Assembly: GCA_011634665.1 (NCBI GenBank)
Contig: WAEK01000017.1
Location: 496,001-560,000, forward strand
Source: Mortierella sp. BCC40632
Taxonomy: Eukaryota; Mortierellomycota; Mortierellomycetes; Mortierellales; Mortierellaceae
Reading direction: 5' to 3'
DNA: 64,000 bases
The position numbers and the translations under genes were made by a program. The notes under the pieces are model-generated. The model was given only the letters and a program-made list of their open reading frames with translations. It ran no database searches and was not told where the DNA came from. Every line of letters starts with the position of its first letter. The first letter of the stretch is position 1. This document shows, in pieces, positions 1-12,499 of this stretch.

Positions 1-2191
1 ACCACAGAATCGCCATCTTCTGCTGGCAGCCCCATGGTCACAGATAGTCCCCTGAAAGGCGACAGTATTACTGCTCAGACGAGGGGTGATAACGGTAGAG
101 GTACTCCGGATCCCAGCCAAAAGGACGATCAGCCTCCAAACAATAAAGATACCACCACAAATCCGAGCAGCACCAATATGTCTTCTCCATCTTTAGCAGC
201 CTCCACCACCATGACGCCAACGCCAGCCAAGACTGACAATGGCGTCAAAGATAATGAGGCGAATTTAATGGATGGAAGCGAGGATGGCTCTCAGATACCC
301 ACATTGACACGGCGCAAGTCATCGCTATCCACTCTTGAGTACGTGCAATCTTCTTGGCAATGTCAAAGTCCCCTCCCCCCACAGCCTCCTCATCAACATA
401 TGTGAGCCTTTTTTTTTTTTTTTTTTTTTCGTCACCAACTCACCACCGTTTGGGGTTTCTGTGGTCTCCTGTATCGACAAAATAGGAGTCGTTTGAAAAG
501 AGCCTCGTCCATGGACAAACATGTTACCATTGTTGACGCAGCCACCGGAGATGTTTCTGTCCCTACCTCGGACACGGCCATTCCATCTCGGAGAGAAGGT
601 GGTTCTGACTCAGAAGAGACTGCAAAAGATGAAGAAAGTATAAAAGAGCTTACAAAGATTTTGATGCAGTTTGATCCGCTGGAAAGTTCGCAGCACCCAC
701 AAGGTAAACGATGACGAAGGGTGTGCGTGTGTGTGTGTTCTAAACCTGCGAAACCTACCTCTTAGTTGCATGTGAACTCGACTCGCGTTTCCCCACAATT
801 TTTTTTTTTTTATTTGATAATTTACTGACGCTCAAACCACGGTCTCGTTTTCTCATTTTTCGCTGGTCTTGGATGTGTTGACTATGTATGGAAAGCAGAA
901 AGTAAAGAATCGGGAACGACATCAGGAAAGCCAAAGGCACAGCCAACAGATACAGATTCGGAGGCGTCCATATCACCAGAAATTTCACTTTCGTCCTCGT
1001 CCTCGCCCCGAACGCCACAGCAATTGAATTCACCCCAGACATCATATGATGTTCAAATGGCCATGTCCGAAAAGGCCAAGAAGGGAATAGCGCCTTCACC
1101 CTTGGCGACCTCTAAAAAGAAATCTTCAGAAAGTCGGCAAAAGCCTTCAGAAAAGTCTGAAGCGGCGGGCAACAGTAGTAGCAAAAGTGGAAGTCAAAGC
1201 AGCAAGAGCCGATCCAGTGAACAGCCACCCAAACCCAAGGATGTACCTTTTGATTTCCAAAAGTTTCTGGAGCAGATGCGCCATAAGAATGCCGTGCCAA
1301 TTACGCGCTACTTTCAGAGGTAATACGATCATCGACTGGAGAGAAAAAGATCATCAGTACCGCTTGTATCACTCACGATACTAACTACTGACTATTTGAA
1401 TCTTTTGGGAGAAAAGCTTCCTAAAGGAATTCGACAAGAAGCCTTGGACAGTGAACGAGCAGATCAAGATTATTCATGATTTCCTGGATGTAGGTGACAA
1501 GTTATTGAGCGCAAGGGAAAGGATGTACGAATGAAAGTGAAACCTGGATATTAACTCCGTAGTCACAACACGATGACCTTAGTTCATTATCGGGAAGATG
1601 GCCCTCTATGATCCATGGCGCAATGTATCGGACCAGGAATTTGAGAATGCCAAGGAAGGCATGGAGAAACTTGTGATGAACCGACTCTTTTCACAGTAAG
1701 TAGCCTATTACTTGATTTAGATCCCAGACCACAGCCCTGCCAAGAAATTTGAGGAAATAACTGGGACACAAAACAAAAAAAAGAATCTGCCAACAGACAT
1801 CTAATTATTGACGATCTACTACTTCCTTTTCTTCAAGTACATTCTCTCCGTCCACAACCGATGATGCCGAGAGGGATGAAGTGCTTGCACAAAAGATTCG
1901 GATCTTTCGATGGGTCGAGGAAAAACATCTGGATATCCCACATAGTTCAAACAACGAGACCTATTTGAAGAGCGCGCAGTCAGGTATCCTATTTTGCCAT
2001 GCCGGGACAAAGGACATCGTTTCATATCATTGACAAATGAATAGACCCGAATCATGCCCAACTGTGTTCTGACCACTTTTTTTTATTTTTTCGAATAATA
2101 GAGCTCCGGAAAATGAACAGTTACAAAGCGCCTCGCGACAAAGTGATCTGCATCCTCAACTGCTGCAAGTTCATCTTTAGTACGTTCTGAT

Positions 2192-2223
<32 letters not shown>

Positions 2224-3839
2224 TTTCAGTGAATGATGAATGTATTGCAAAGACTCTTGGTGAGACTCCTTAAAGATTAATCATCTTTATTTGTTTGCCT
2301 ATAGCGCTTATTCGTCGATCTGAAGGCAACTCGAAGGGCGCCGACACATTCTTGCCAATCCTTATCTATGTTGTTTTGAAGGCAAACCCTCCAAATCTCG
2401 TCTCCAATGTCCAGTATGTACTATTGCACGATCTTTCCTCCCAACTTCATGCGGAGCAATTATCTTTTGTTGATAGACTGGTTTATTCACTCGCACTCTA
2501 CTATTTCTTCTAGGTACATTTCGAGATTCAGAAACCCAGACAAACTTCAGGCAGAGGCAGGATACTATTTGGCTTCACTCATGGGCGCGATCTCATTTAT
2601 CGAGAATCTGGAAGCGGGCTCACTCTCTATCACAGCAGAAGAGTTTGACCGACAGATTGAAACCACCATGGCAGAGTTGAGTCGAGAAAAGGTAGAGGCT
2701 GCAGAAGCAGAAGCTGCTGCTGCTAATGCTGCTGCCACCGGTACTCAGAGCCCGAGCCGAAGTCGTCAGGGTAATTCTAGTATTGACTCGACGGCATCAT
2801 CACCGACAACAGCTACGACGGGTCACAAGAAGCAGGAAAGTCGACTTGTGACGATGATTGCTGGAACAGGATTGAGTCGAAATTCCACCGAGAGAGGACA
2901 ACGCAAGAAGGAAGCATCTACGATCAATGAAAAGCAGTACCTAGTGGCTGAAAATCCACCACTCGAATCCCCTTCGAGGACAAGCAGTAATCCTTCGCCA
3001 GCACCGTCGACGGGGTCCACTTCTTCAATGCTGAACCCTGTAGCCTTGATTGGACGTGGGGCAAATTTTGCAGCGAGAACAGTCCAGAAGCCGTTTGATC
3101 TGATTGAACGAATCTTTCAGGATAGTGGAAGTGATCAAGAGGAAAACATGAACCGAGCATACCCTGGCCAGTATCAACAACAACAACAGCAACAAGTGCG
3201 GCAACAACAGCAGCAGCAGCAGCAACAACAACAACAACAATTGCAACCGCAGCGACCCGATTTAGGTGGCCGAAACGATTCGTTTACAGAGTTTATGTAT
3301 GTCCCCGCAGGAGAGAATCTCCAACAGCCCTCACCTCAACAACCACGGTCTGCAACACTGCATCCAGCAACGATTGCAGGACAAGGCGTTCCGCCTGATG
3401 GACGCTTGCCACCACAACCACAGCAAATAACTATAGACTACACAAGAGCTCTCGAGACGTTGACTGACATGTTCCCTGCCTGTGAGCGTCAAGTGTGTGA
3501 AGTGATCTTGCAAGCAAACGATGGCCGACTGAGTCCAAGTATCGATGCATTACTGGGTAAGTTTCCCTCCTTTATTTTTCTGTTCGAATGTAGTATGTAC
3601 AAGAGAGGAACTGAGGAATTAACATTATGCGATCTAAATATATTTTTGGGTCCACAGAGATTTCGTCCGCAAGTGAGGCCAAAACAAATATGATACAAGA
3701 TGTTGTAGCGGTTCTTGATCCAACACCTCAACCCTATGAAACACAACAACCGTCTTCTCCTCCTCCTTTACCAAGGCGGGAACCCATAGAGCAGCATCGC
3801 AGTGAATCAGATCGTACTGGTGCAAATAAGAGCCCATAA
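1..3839 (+). CDS. VPS9: Rab5-family GTPase exchange factor with VPS9 and CUE domains (5' partial)
   Basis: Ten exons: <1-338, 486-703, 899-1319, 1417-1489, 1583-1695, 1838-1983, 2102-2179, 2305-2413, 2514-3556, 3658-3839 (906 codons, in phase throughout). The frame is open from base 1, so the true start lies upstream. The first ~300 visible residues are Ser/Thr/Pro-rich and disordered. A helical bundle follows (FQKFLEQMRHKNAVPITRYF, then KPWTVNEQIKIIHDFL). The VPS9 core has GADTFLPILIYVVLKANPP and AEAGYYLASLMGAISFIENL, the segments that carry the Asp and Tyr needed for exchange in this family. A disordered stretch with a poly-Gln run comes next, then a C-terminal CUE domain (ALETLTDMFPACERQVCEVI) spanning the last intron. 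The order VPS9 then CUE matches yeast Vps9, which activates Rab5/Vps21 on endosomes and binds ubiquitin through CUE. Role is inferred from the family. Converges on the OPT gene. Confidence 0.93.
3170..3248 (+). repeat. CAA/CAG trinucleotide tract coding poly-Gln
   Basis: In-frame mixed CAA/CAG run inside the VPS9-gene linker, interrupted by one GTGCGG (Val-Arg). It encodes about 20 Gln. The mixed codons suggest a selected or tolerated Gln tract rather than a pure microsatellite. Confidence 0.9.
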
Positions 3840-4353
3840 AATATATCTCTATATTGTAGTAATCAATCGAGATGTTATAGACGCCATTTTCAGTAGAGTC
3901 TGTAAAAGTTGAAGCGTATTGAGGCTTGCAGAATTTATCAAGAGATTCTGATGTCCTTCCATGATTGGTGATCTCTTGATGAGAATAGAGGAGAATAAGC
4001 AAGGGATGGGTGGAGTAGTTCCCCTCCTCCGAGAACAGATCAGTCCTCGCTCATTAAAAGAGATGAAAAGAAGCATTTCGGTCAACTTATTGGGTCCAAT
4101 GCTCAACGAGATATGCGAGGTACTACAAAGAGATGAAATCTCAGCAGCCGTTCAAGGACCTGAAATAGATGATACAAAGGCCACTTTCTTTTTTTCCGAG
4201 TGAGATAGTTTGAAGCATGGAAACAACAGTATCAGAGGAGGATTTCAATCCACTTTGTGGCATCAGCAAACAGATAAGAGTGTTTTGTAAAATAACGGGT
4301 TGGAGAATCATGGCTTTACTGTCAATGAACTAGTAAAACTAAATAAATACACC
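3840..4353. other. Convergent 3' spacer between VPS9 and OPT genes
   Basis: 514 bases between two stop codons facing each other; probably both 3' UTRs. An 80-codon open frame at 3961-4203 (+) shows no recognised domain and is not called as a gene. AATAAA-like words occur on the plus strand near 4341. Confidence 0.6.
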
Positions 4354-7188
4354 TCAGTTGCATTCACAAATGGACTCTAGGCAGCCCACACAAGTCCAAG
4401 AGTGAACATTGTAAGTCTTGAGGATCAACTTCACAATCGACAGGGTTCCTTCGCCCAAGACAAAGCCGGACGCGATAATGATCAAGAAGACTCGTCCCTG
4501 CTTTGCATACTTGGATTGAGGCCATCGGCGACAATACCAGTCCCATCCGACCGAGAGCAATCCTCCTACAAACCGTGCCAACGTAAAGTTGGGTAGGTTA
4601 TACATTCCGATAGCAAATGCGATGCCCGAGGGCACCCATCGAAGCCATTTGGGTCGCTCACCATGATCACCCTTGGAAGCACCATTCTCCTGACCATCCT
4701 CTTCTTCTGTCGTTCGTCTAGTCTTGAGGAATGCAGCATCCGAATAGACTGTCGTTATAAGAGTCAGTCCTGCAAAGAGTAACGAGAATCCTATCACAAA
4801 AGGAACTGTATGATCCGGGAGTGAATGACCATTCACCAACCGGGCCAGGTCCAACCAGACCTTGGCCGTTGGCACTGGGAACTGCTGTCCAGGAATCTCA
4901 TACGCGGCCGTGTACAACTTGTAGACTGCTGTCGAAATAAACACCGAGGCCAAGGACCCGATCATTTGACCCCAGAACTGAGCCTTGGGAGATGCACCCA
5001 TAAGATGACCCGTCTTGAGATCCTGCATCAAGTCACCTGCCTGTTGAGCACCTGCTTCTGCGATGCCTCCTGCAATCAGATTGGCAACAATACCACCAGG
5101 GACCACACCTGCAAACACAAATTGCGAGACCTTGCCAATTCCACTCACTGGGTTCAAATCAGTCGAACCCAGAGCTCGGACACCAAGGACTGCCAAGAGT
5201 GAACCCAACACCAAGGCCAAGGCGGTTGCATAAACGGGCATATGTTGGTCCTTGAAGACGATTCGAATCAGGATCAAACAGAGGATGGTTGACAAGATTA
5301 AACCACACACCCAGAGCTTGAGCGGTACCAGCTGATCCTCGGGAGCCTCATCCACATCCAAGTCGTCTTCCCAATCATCCTCATTATTGCCTTGGGTTGT
5401 TGTCTCTGCGTCATTGGTAGCACCATTTCGGTTCCTGGCCTCGAATTGTTGACGACGTTGTTCCCGTCTTGCTTCTCGAGCCCGACGTCTGTAATGGACC
5501 ACCAGCGACAAGACGACGATTCCCAACAAGGAGACAATGGATTCTGCGATCATGACTCCAAGAGAGATCCACAAGATCCAACCTCGAGCACCCGAGGTCG
5601 AACTTTCGACAGGACCTGTCACCCATTTGTTGAGGGTGGCCAGCGGGGATAAAATCCCCCAACCGACAAAACAACCCAATAACATTGAAGCTGTTGTAGG
5701 GAACCCCATGATCACACCTTGACCGACATAACTCAATGAAGGTGTAAAAAACCATTGCCAGGTGGTTCCAAAGGCAATTGTTCCTGCTGAAAGCCAATCA
5801 AAGACAGGGATCGCGGCAATCATAGGAATAAAATACGACAGAACCGTATACAAGCCCGAAACAGAGAAGGACACGGCCAAGGCCAACATGTTGATTCGCC
5901 AATTGTCCTCTTCGAGAAAGGTCTTGTCCAAACTAAAGTCACCATCTTCTCCACCAATCTCGACTCGACCTTCATTCGTGGGGTCATTTTCGATCGTTTG
6001 ATGAGGTTGAGGTTGATGAAGTGCAATATGTGATCCAAGAGGTTGTTGAAGTGTCGAGGCTTGTGAAAAGATAGAAGGAGATGGTGGTGAAGGTTGAACA
6101 CTGTCATAGGTCCTGGATGGTGTTGCTGTTCTCGAGGGATTCGCCTGTCTATCCAACAGACTAGTTTGTTCCTGTTCACCTTCTTCCTCCCGTCGTGATC
6201 TTTGACGCAAAGCATCTGTGGATGAATGGTGTTGTCGTGGGTGATGACTTGTCGACATGGCACCGTCTGCATTGAGCTCACGTACGACCAAAGGTGCGTT
6301 ATGAAGCACACCAATCATCTGAGCTGTAGCCGTGCCTGAAGGGAAGGGCAACTTTTCACGGATGATGACCTGTTTCCGGAGTGGGACCGCAATAAAGACA
6401 CCAAAGAAGGCGATGGCCAAACACCAAAGGATCAATTCGACAGCTGTCAAATGGATGGGTCCTCCTCCGATCGGGTTGTCTTCTTTAGTCATCATTTGGA
6501 GTGCGGGAATAATTCCCACGAACCCTGCGGCGAGGGGCATGGTACCTGTGGCGACAGCGATGGATTGAAGGACAATGTTTTCTGCAGGACCAAAAGGGAC
6601 TGAGAAAAACCAAGAGGAAGAAGTCCATTTGTAGGCAGCGGCGGTCTTGAAGATGGCAAAGCCAAGGAGAGAGGATTGAAGGGACATCATGGAGATCCAA
6701 CCGGTTTGGAGACCAAAATACATGTTGGTGAAGCAGAGCAAAGTGCCGATCAAGACACCTACTATGACAGATCGCCACTAGGGAAGAAGAAGAAGTAGAA
6801 GGAAGAGAAGAGTTGGTATGAATATAGACTGAATAGGCAAGGATGTTTCCCATGGTAGAAGAGGCAATTGAACTGATTTTTTTTTTCCAGGGACCAAAAA
6901 CCGCTACCGCTCTTTTTCCCCACCCCCTCTAGTCTTTGTGGGTTTCTGTTCCTACGATGAACCTGGTATGCTTCCGAGAACTCTTTCTTTCTCTCTTTTC
7001 TCTCTTTGTTTGATTGTTTTTTTCTTTCTTTTTTCTTTTTTTTTTTTTTTTTGCAGTGAAAGGGTTGTGAGGGTCCTTACTGTGAAATGTGGGAGGTTCT
7101 TGTATGGGTCCTCTCGATGAATTGGTTCCCGAGTCAGGTCATGACCATTGCCATGCTCGTCCGAGGGGACAGCAGAGTAAGGCCACTG
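4354..7188 (-). CDS. Oligopeptide transporter (OPT) family membrane protein (start exon not located)
   Basis: Two exons are supported: 7081-7188 and 4354-6777, joined at a CACATTTCACA/GTAAGG donor and a pyrimidine-rich CCCTAG acceptor. The junction restores HFT-WRSVIVGVLIGTLLCF followed by NMYFGLQTGWISMMS, a typical first OPT helix. The protein then shows about 14-16 hydrophobic segments and the usual OPT ending with GEGTLSIVKLILK and a Cys-rich tail. Hydrophilic loops are long: one Ser/Gln/Pro-rich loop after the third helix region and one acidic loop (EDDWEDDLDVDEAPEDQ). OPT proteins are proton-coupled importers of small peptides, glutathione or metal chelates; the substrate here is unknown. 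Exon 7081-7188 has no Met in frame and an in-frame stop lies just upstream, so at least one more 5' exon should exist in the 7.2-8.4 kb spacer. The 7188 boundary is the least certain. Confidence 0.85.
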
Positions 7189-7451
7189 CTGACATGAGGA
7201 CAAGGTTGTTGTTCTTTTTTTTTTTCCTTTGGTCTAGTGTCGTTCTTTCTCTATCTTTTCCTCTACTTCTTTTTTCTTTTTTCTTTTTGAGTGGGAGTGT
7301 GTGAGAAAAAAATGGGAATGAGAGAGAGAGGAAAAAAGATGAAGCCGTGTGGGGAGTAGATTGCTGGCTAAGAAAGTAAAAAAAAAAACCACAAGGAGAG
7401 AAAAACGATAAAACGAGAAAGGAAAAAATATGCGGCGTCCCTTTTTGCTGG

Positions 7452-7503
<52 letters not shown>

Positions 7504-8420
7504 TGGATGCATAATTGTGCGAAACGCTTTCAGCGCCAGAGCCATGTTCCCGTGACTTGACGAGAGAGAAAGAGAGATGGAGCGAGTGAGTGAAGGAGAA
7601 AAAACTGCGCTTCCACTAGGATAGCACCTTGTTTGTTTGATTTGTCATTTCATCGCCCTGCCTCGTCTTCGAGATGCAAAAAAGGTTCCCTTTCTCCGTG
7701 AGCGAGTCTTCTCTTCTCTCTTTTAAGACGCCGTAGAAAGGTTGTTCGCTTCAAAATTGCTACTCCGCTAGACTCTTCAATGACTAGTACTACAATGACT
7801 CTACCAACTTGGCCGTGGAGAACCCTCTTTTCGACTCTTTTCCTCCTTAGCCTTTGGTCATGACTGGTTAGGTCCTCGAGACCCTGACGCCGCCCCTCAA
7901 TACCTGAGGCTTGATACACCTCACCCTCTAGGTAGTTTTGGGTTGTAGGATAGGACACAAGATAGCCGCAGCAATGCAAGCACTCATGCTCGTAGTCCTG
8001 TCTAGCTTCACGTCCTACACCTATTCTCATTTTCGCTCGGTCTTGGAAGATGGCCGTGATATTTGCCAAGGTCGTTGTCTTTTCGGATGAATAGATTGCT
8101 CTTTTCCTGTCCTTTTCAATGGACCCACCAACATCTCTCCTTATCGCTCTATCGTGTCCTACAGAACAGCCCTTTTCTTTCCGAGGCTTATACTTGCCCA
8201 GTCGTCGACCAGGTTTAGTCTCCAATGACGTACATCTTGCCCTGACTCTTTTTCGATGGTCTCTCCATGTCAGCTTAGTGTCATTAAATACATAATAGAA
8301 CATGTCCAATTTCTTCCGACCAAAGAGGATAGTCTTGTTCTAATCCCCTGTCAACCCCTCCAAGGCCTCGTCATCCTTTGTCGTCATTGTCTACAACCGA
8401 ACCTTTCTTGCTACGTAAAG
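7189..8420. other. Low-complexity spacer upstream of OPT gene, downstream of PRL gene
   Basis: Contains poly-T/poly-A tracts and a (CT)n run at 7455-7499. The missing first exon of the OPT gene is expected here but could not be fixed. A 219-codon open frame at 7650-8309 (-) is Arg/Lys/Glu-rich with no recognised domain, and is more likely PRL 3' flank than a gene. Confidence 0.5.
7455..7499. repeat. (CT)n microsatellite
   Basis: Essentially uninterrupted CT dinucleotides for about 45 bases between the OPT and PRL genes. Confidence 0.95.
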
Positions 8421-9111
8421 TCATGCTTTGAGTCGGAACATTTTGCTCAATCCATTCTTCATACTCGAGCCTGGTCCCGATCCTGACCCGTTACTGTGAT
8501 GACTACTGTTACTGCTACTCGCTCCTTGACCACCCGCTCCAGAGCCTGTGCCGAGGGTGTGTTTTAATACTTTGCCTCGTTTGTATCCATCAATATACTG
8601 AATCTGGTTGCTATTAAAGCATCCTCGACGACGACGACGAATAAACTCAACCGTGTCTAGGTTTGCCATCCCGAGTTCCACTAGAGCAATTGCGACCAGA
8701 ATTGGGGCTCGACCGAGTCCTGCGACACAATGAACTGCAATCGTTGGTGCCACTGTGCCATCGTCATCTTCTTCACTTCCTGAAGGTGAACTGTTTCGAC
8801 TACGTCGTACGATCCGGGAATCGACTAGTTGAAGCCAGCTCTTGATGATATTGGAAGGAGGCTAGAAAGGGTGAGAGTAGTATGGTGTGAGAGGGCGACA
8901 TTTTTTTTATAGGTCTGTGTTGATGGAGCATGAGCGCACGCGTGAGCGCGTGGGGACAAACTGTGAAAGGTATTGGTCAATGACGCGCAGGTTTAGCTTC
9001 TCAGCAGGAAGGAGTAAGGGGAAGGAAGAAGAGGAAGTGGATGCATTTAGCCCAGACTAAACCTTTCGGTCTTTTTTACGTCGTCCGAGGAGAGAGAAAG
9101 AAAAAGAAAGG

Positions 9112-9152
<41 letters not shown>

Positions 9153-10152
9153 AGACGACGAGAACAAACCACCAGTGTGGCTATTCAGGGAAGAAATATT
9201 CAAAACCGGGATCGCGTCCATTTCGGCGCTATCTCACTTTCAGATTCACACTTGAATCACCACAGCCTGAGAATCCAAATGGAGGATAGATGCCATCCTA
9301 GCACTCTTTTTTTTTTCTTGCCTTGAACAAATCCAGAAGCCCTCTTCCTCTGCCTCTTTTCAACGGGTAGTGTTATTGTATCGCTTTTTCCTCCCTTTCT
9401 TTTCTTTGTCTCTTTCTCTTCTCTCCTCCCTCTCTCCCTATCCCCGTCGTCGGTTGTAGTCATAATAAAATAATAAAAAAAAATACTGTTCATTCTGCAT
9501 GAACATCTTCCTGCATAATTGCTTTCTTTCTTTTTTTTTTCTTTTTTTTTTGTCTGCTTCTTTTTGTTCTTTTCTTTATCTTTCTCTCCCTTGACCATTG
9601 GGTAGTATCCCTTGTTTTTTGCCTTTCTTTTTATGTCTCGCCCCTGCTTGGTAGAGTAAAGGAAGAAAGAGAAAAAAGAAGCATAGAAAGAAAAAATAAA
9701 GGAACCTCACTTACCACAGCTCCATCTCGAAAAGCCCAATCATAGACTTCAATCTGTTCATTCTGCATCGTCTCCGCACTATATGTCGGTTCGCAACATC
9801 GGACCACGTCCGTCACATTGTATCGCTTCAGTTCTGCCAAGTAAAACGGCAACGTCGAGTCCGTGGGACAATCCAGGATCAGGAATCGGACCTGACGTGT
9901 CATCGGTGGCTCGATCAGTGTCAGTTGTTTTCCAAGTGGTGCTAGACCTGGACTACGAGGTGGTGTCGGAAGACGTTGGAGTCGTGCAGTCGCTGGATGG
10001 AGGGCTGTGACCGCTGAGGAGACTGTTGACCCACCCGAGGAGGATGCTGTTTGGGGCATGTTGGCTGGGAACGGTCGTGTGGCTGTGGCTGTGGTTGTGG
10101 ATCTTGGAGTGCTAGTTGCGGCAGTTGTTGGATGTGCTGTCAAGATACTCAT
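8421..10152 (-). CDS. PTP4A: PRL-type (PTP4A) protein tyrosine phosphatase
   Basis: Two exons: 9715-10152 and 8421-8861 (292 aa), split by an 853-base intron (donor GTAAGTGAGG, acceptor CTTTCTAG) that holds a (GA)n tract. Residues 1 to about 84 are a Ser/Thr/Ala/Pro-rich extension absent from animal PRLs. The domain starts near MTRQVRFLILDCPTD. It carries VVRCCEPTYS (position of the regulatory Cys49 of human PRLs), WAFRDGAV-PPSN (general-acid Asp and following PP) and the P-loop HCVAGLGRAP with nucleophile Cys about 191 and Ala after the loop Arg, a PRL hallmark. An acidic insert (SGSEEDDDG) of about 20 residues precedes the P-loop. The tail is a Gly/Ser-rich stretch ending MFRLKA and lacks the CAAX prenylation box of animal PRLs. 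In the family these proteins bind CNNM magnesium transporters. Activity and partner are inferred. Confidence 0.92.
9117..9150. repeat. (GA)n microsatellite inside PRL intron
   Basis: About 34 bases of GA dinucleotides; reads as (CT)n on the transcribed sense strand of the phosphatase gene. Confidence 0.95.
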
Positions 10153-10202
10153 AGCAATGCGAACAAAAAAAAACAAAGATAAAAGGGAGAGTAGTGTGGG
10201 TA

Positions 10203-10244
<42 letters not shown>

Positions 10245-12499
10245 GGCAACAAGGAAGAAAATTGGGAGATATCGCCTGCCGTAGAGCTGATGATGATTAG
10301 GCGAGCTGTTTAGGTTGAAGTCCAGAAGAGATAGGCAGAAGGAGAAGGGGGTAAAGTGTGAAAGGGCGAGAGGACAGTGTGGAGGAAATCAGCAGAATAA
10401 GACGAGGGAATGCGGTACAAGAGAAAGGAAGAAGGGAAGAGGGAAGAGAGAAGAGAAAGGGAGAGAAAGAAAGAAAGAGGAAAGAGAGTGGCACAGTTGA
10501 GTTAGCAGGTAATCCAGGCAGGTATAAACAGTAGGGTTAAAGCAACCAGGGCTGAGCTAGACTTGGGTCGGATTGGACTGGGCTAGGATGATGATATGAA
10601 GGAAGTACTCTCTCTGGAGATCGGATGACTGGGTCCGACTCACGGGACTCTGGAGACAAGATGGACCCAGCAAGTAAAGCTCCTCAATCCGTGTTGAGTA
10701 AACACCGATCTTCCCACAGGGTACAGGGAGGGAAAAGGGGGAACTGCAAGCGTCGACACGAGGCGAAAGAGAAAGAGAGAAAGAAAGAAAGAAGAGCAAC
10801 GACAAGCACTAGAGAGACGCGCCGATAGACATTCCGGTTCATGCTTGCCACACACGCCAGTTTTCTCTTCCTCTCTTTTTCGCATCGCCGCATTTTCTTT
10901 TCTTTCTGACTCTTGACTCGCTTGTTTCTTATTGGCTCGTCTCCCTCCAGACTGGCCGACCAAGCCAAGGGTGCTTGGACCATCTGGTTGCCACAAGTAG
11001 TAAGCATCATCGATGCGCCCGCACCGCTCATGCGTCCGTTGTAGCCTGATGCATTGTGGAAAGAAAAAAAAGAACGAGATCACAAGAAGCAAAGGGGGAG
11101 AAAGGAGAGAATCAGACCTTTGCCCAGTTTACTGCACCTGTGTGCTGGATATATACAGCGCCACTCCAAGCTGTTTTTAATCCCACCGGGAAAGAAGGAA
11201 AGAATGAAAAGGAGAGAAAGAAGAAAGCGCGGATCTCTGAATCCAATCCAGGCTGGTCCAGTCCTTTCTTACTTAGTGTGTTTGTGTGTCAGTCAAGCTG
11301 TTTGTCCAGCAGACATGATGTCTCCAAAAGAAGACAGAGGAAGAAAGTGTGGTGTGTGGTCGCATGGAAGAGGGGGAGGGGGAGAATCCACGCTAACGGG
11401 GATGTGTTCGCAGGGCCAACCAAGTCAAGCGAGTAGTTGAGACAAGGAAAAGATCAAGGACCAATCGCAGAGAGAGAATTGGATAATGAGAGAGAGACCA
11501 ACAATCCAACGCGTGTGCTGGAGATATTTCTGCCATCCAGTGTTCAAAAGGAGAGTCAGTGGGGCATAAAAAAAAAAAAAAAAAAAAAAAGAGAGAGAAC
11601 CTGGACAGTGGACCAACAGCTGTTGGTCAAACACACGGAGAAAAAGAGCGAGAAAGCAGTCGAGACGCCACTCAGCGACGCTTTTCTGTCAATGGCCTTA
11701 GTCGAATGGCATCCAGTCGAGAATGAAAGAGAATGTTGTGGTCGAGGCAATTGTAATGGAGAATGAACAAGAATGAAAGAGTGTGAAGACTATTGTGGAG
11801 GGAGAGTCTTTTAAAATGAGAGAGAGAGAGAGAGGGAGAGAGAGAGGGAGAGAGCGCAAGATTAGAAAGGTGAGCGAGAGTGTGATAGAGGAGGGAGAGT
11901 GGGAGAGAATCAAAGAGTCAAAGAGTAAGTGAAAAAGGAAAGAGTCAGAGAGCAACAGCAAAGCAAGAAGGCAAAGCAACAACAAGGACAAGAGCAGGAT
12001 ACTAAAGAAGCAAGGTCATGGACAAAGAGAATAATGAGAACAGCCAAGAGAGAACAACGTGTCCGCAAGGAGTGGCGCAAGGGAAAAAAGGGATCCAGGA
12101 GCACACAACTCGGGCCTGGAACGCGAGCAACGCGCAAGGAGGTGCACACGCATGTGTTGACAATGTGTGGATGAGTCGGAAGAAGGGGGAGGAGGAGAGA
12201 GAGTCGGTCTGGTCTGGTTTGTCCCACTCCCCTACGGTGTGATTAGTGAGAGCGACTCTACGCATGTTACAGTTTGTGGTGAGGCAAATATGAAAAATGC
12301 CGCAACCACCTGTCCTGTCCTCCTCTTCTCTCGTTCGAGGAATGCTCGGGTCCGAGCTCAGAGGCACTGCTTCTCTGCCAGTACACACACACACACAAAA
12401 TCTCGCATTAGGCGGGCATGCATTCGTTCCCCAATGCTTTAGGTCTATTGTAATCCATCCTGACACTCTACTCGACCCTGCTCTACTAAAGGCCCTCTT
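10153..12499. other. Purine-rich spacer: PRL 5' flank and glucosidase I 3' flank
   Basis: About 2.3 kb, strongly A/G-rich on the plus strand, with (GA)n at 10206-10239, a 20-base A run near 11571, GAGAGA blocks at 11817-11855 and a short (CA)n at 12381-12398. Open frames in it are mostly Lys/Arg/Glu or Ser/Leu/Phe products of the purine bias. No gene is supported. Confidence 0.6.
10206..10239. repeat. (GA)n microsatellite
   Basis: About 34 bases of GA dinucleotides about 55 bases upstream of the PRL start codon; pyrimidine (CT) on the sense strand, so probably in its 5' UTR or promoter. Confidence 0.95.

Noticed and set aside
3961..4203. 80-codon plus-strand frame between VPS9 and OPT
   Set aside because: Starts 122 bases after the VPS9 stop, in the overlapping 3' flanks; no domain or splice context, although its composition is not abnormal.
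7650..8309. 219-codon minus-strand open frame downstream of the PRL stop
   Set aside because: Arg/Lys/Glu-rich composition with no domain, no splice support, and located in the expected PRL 3' flank.
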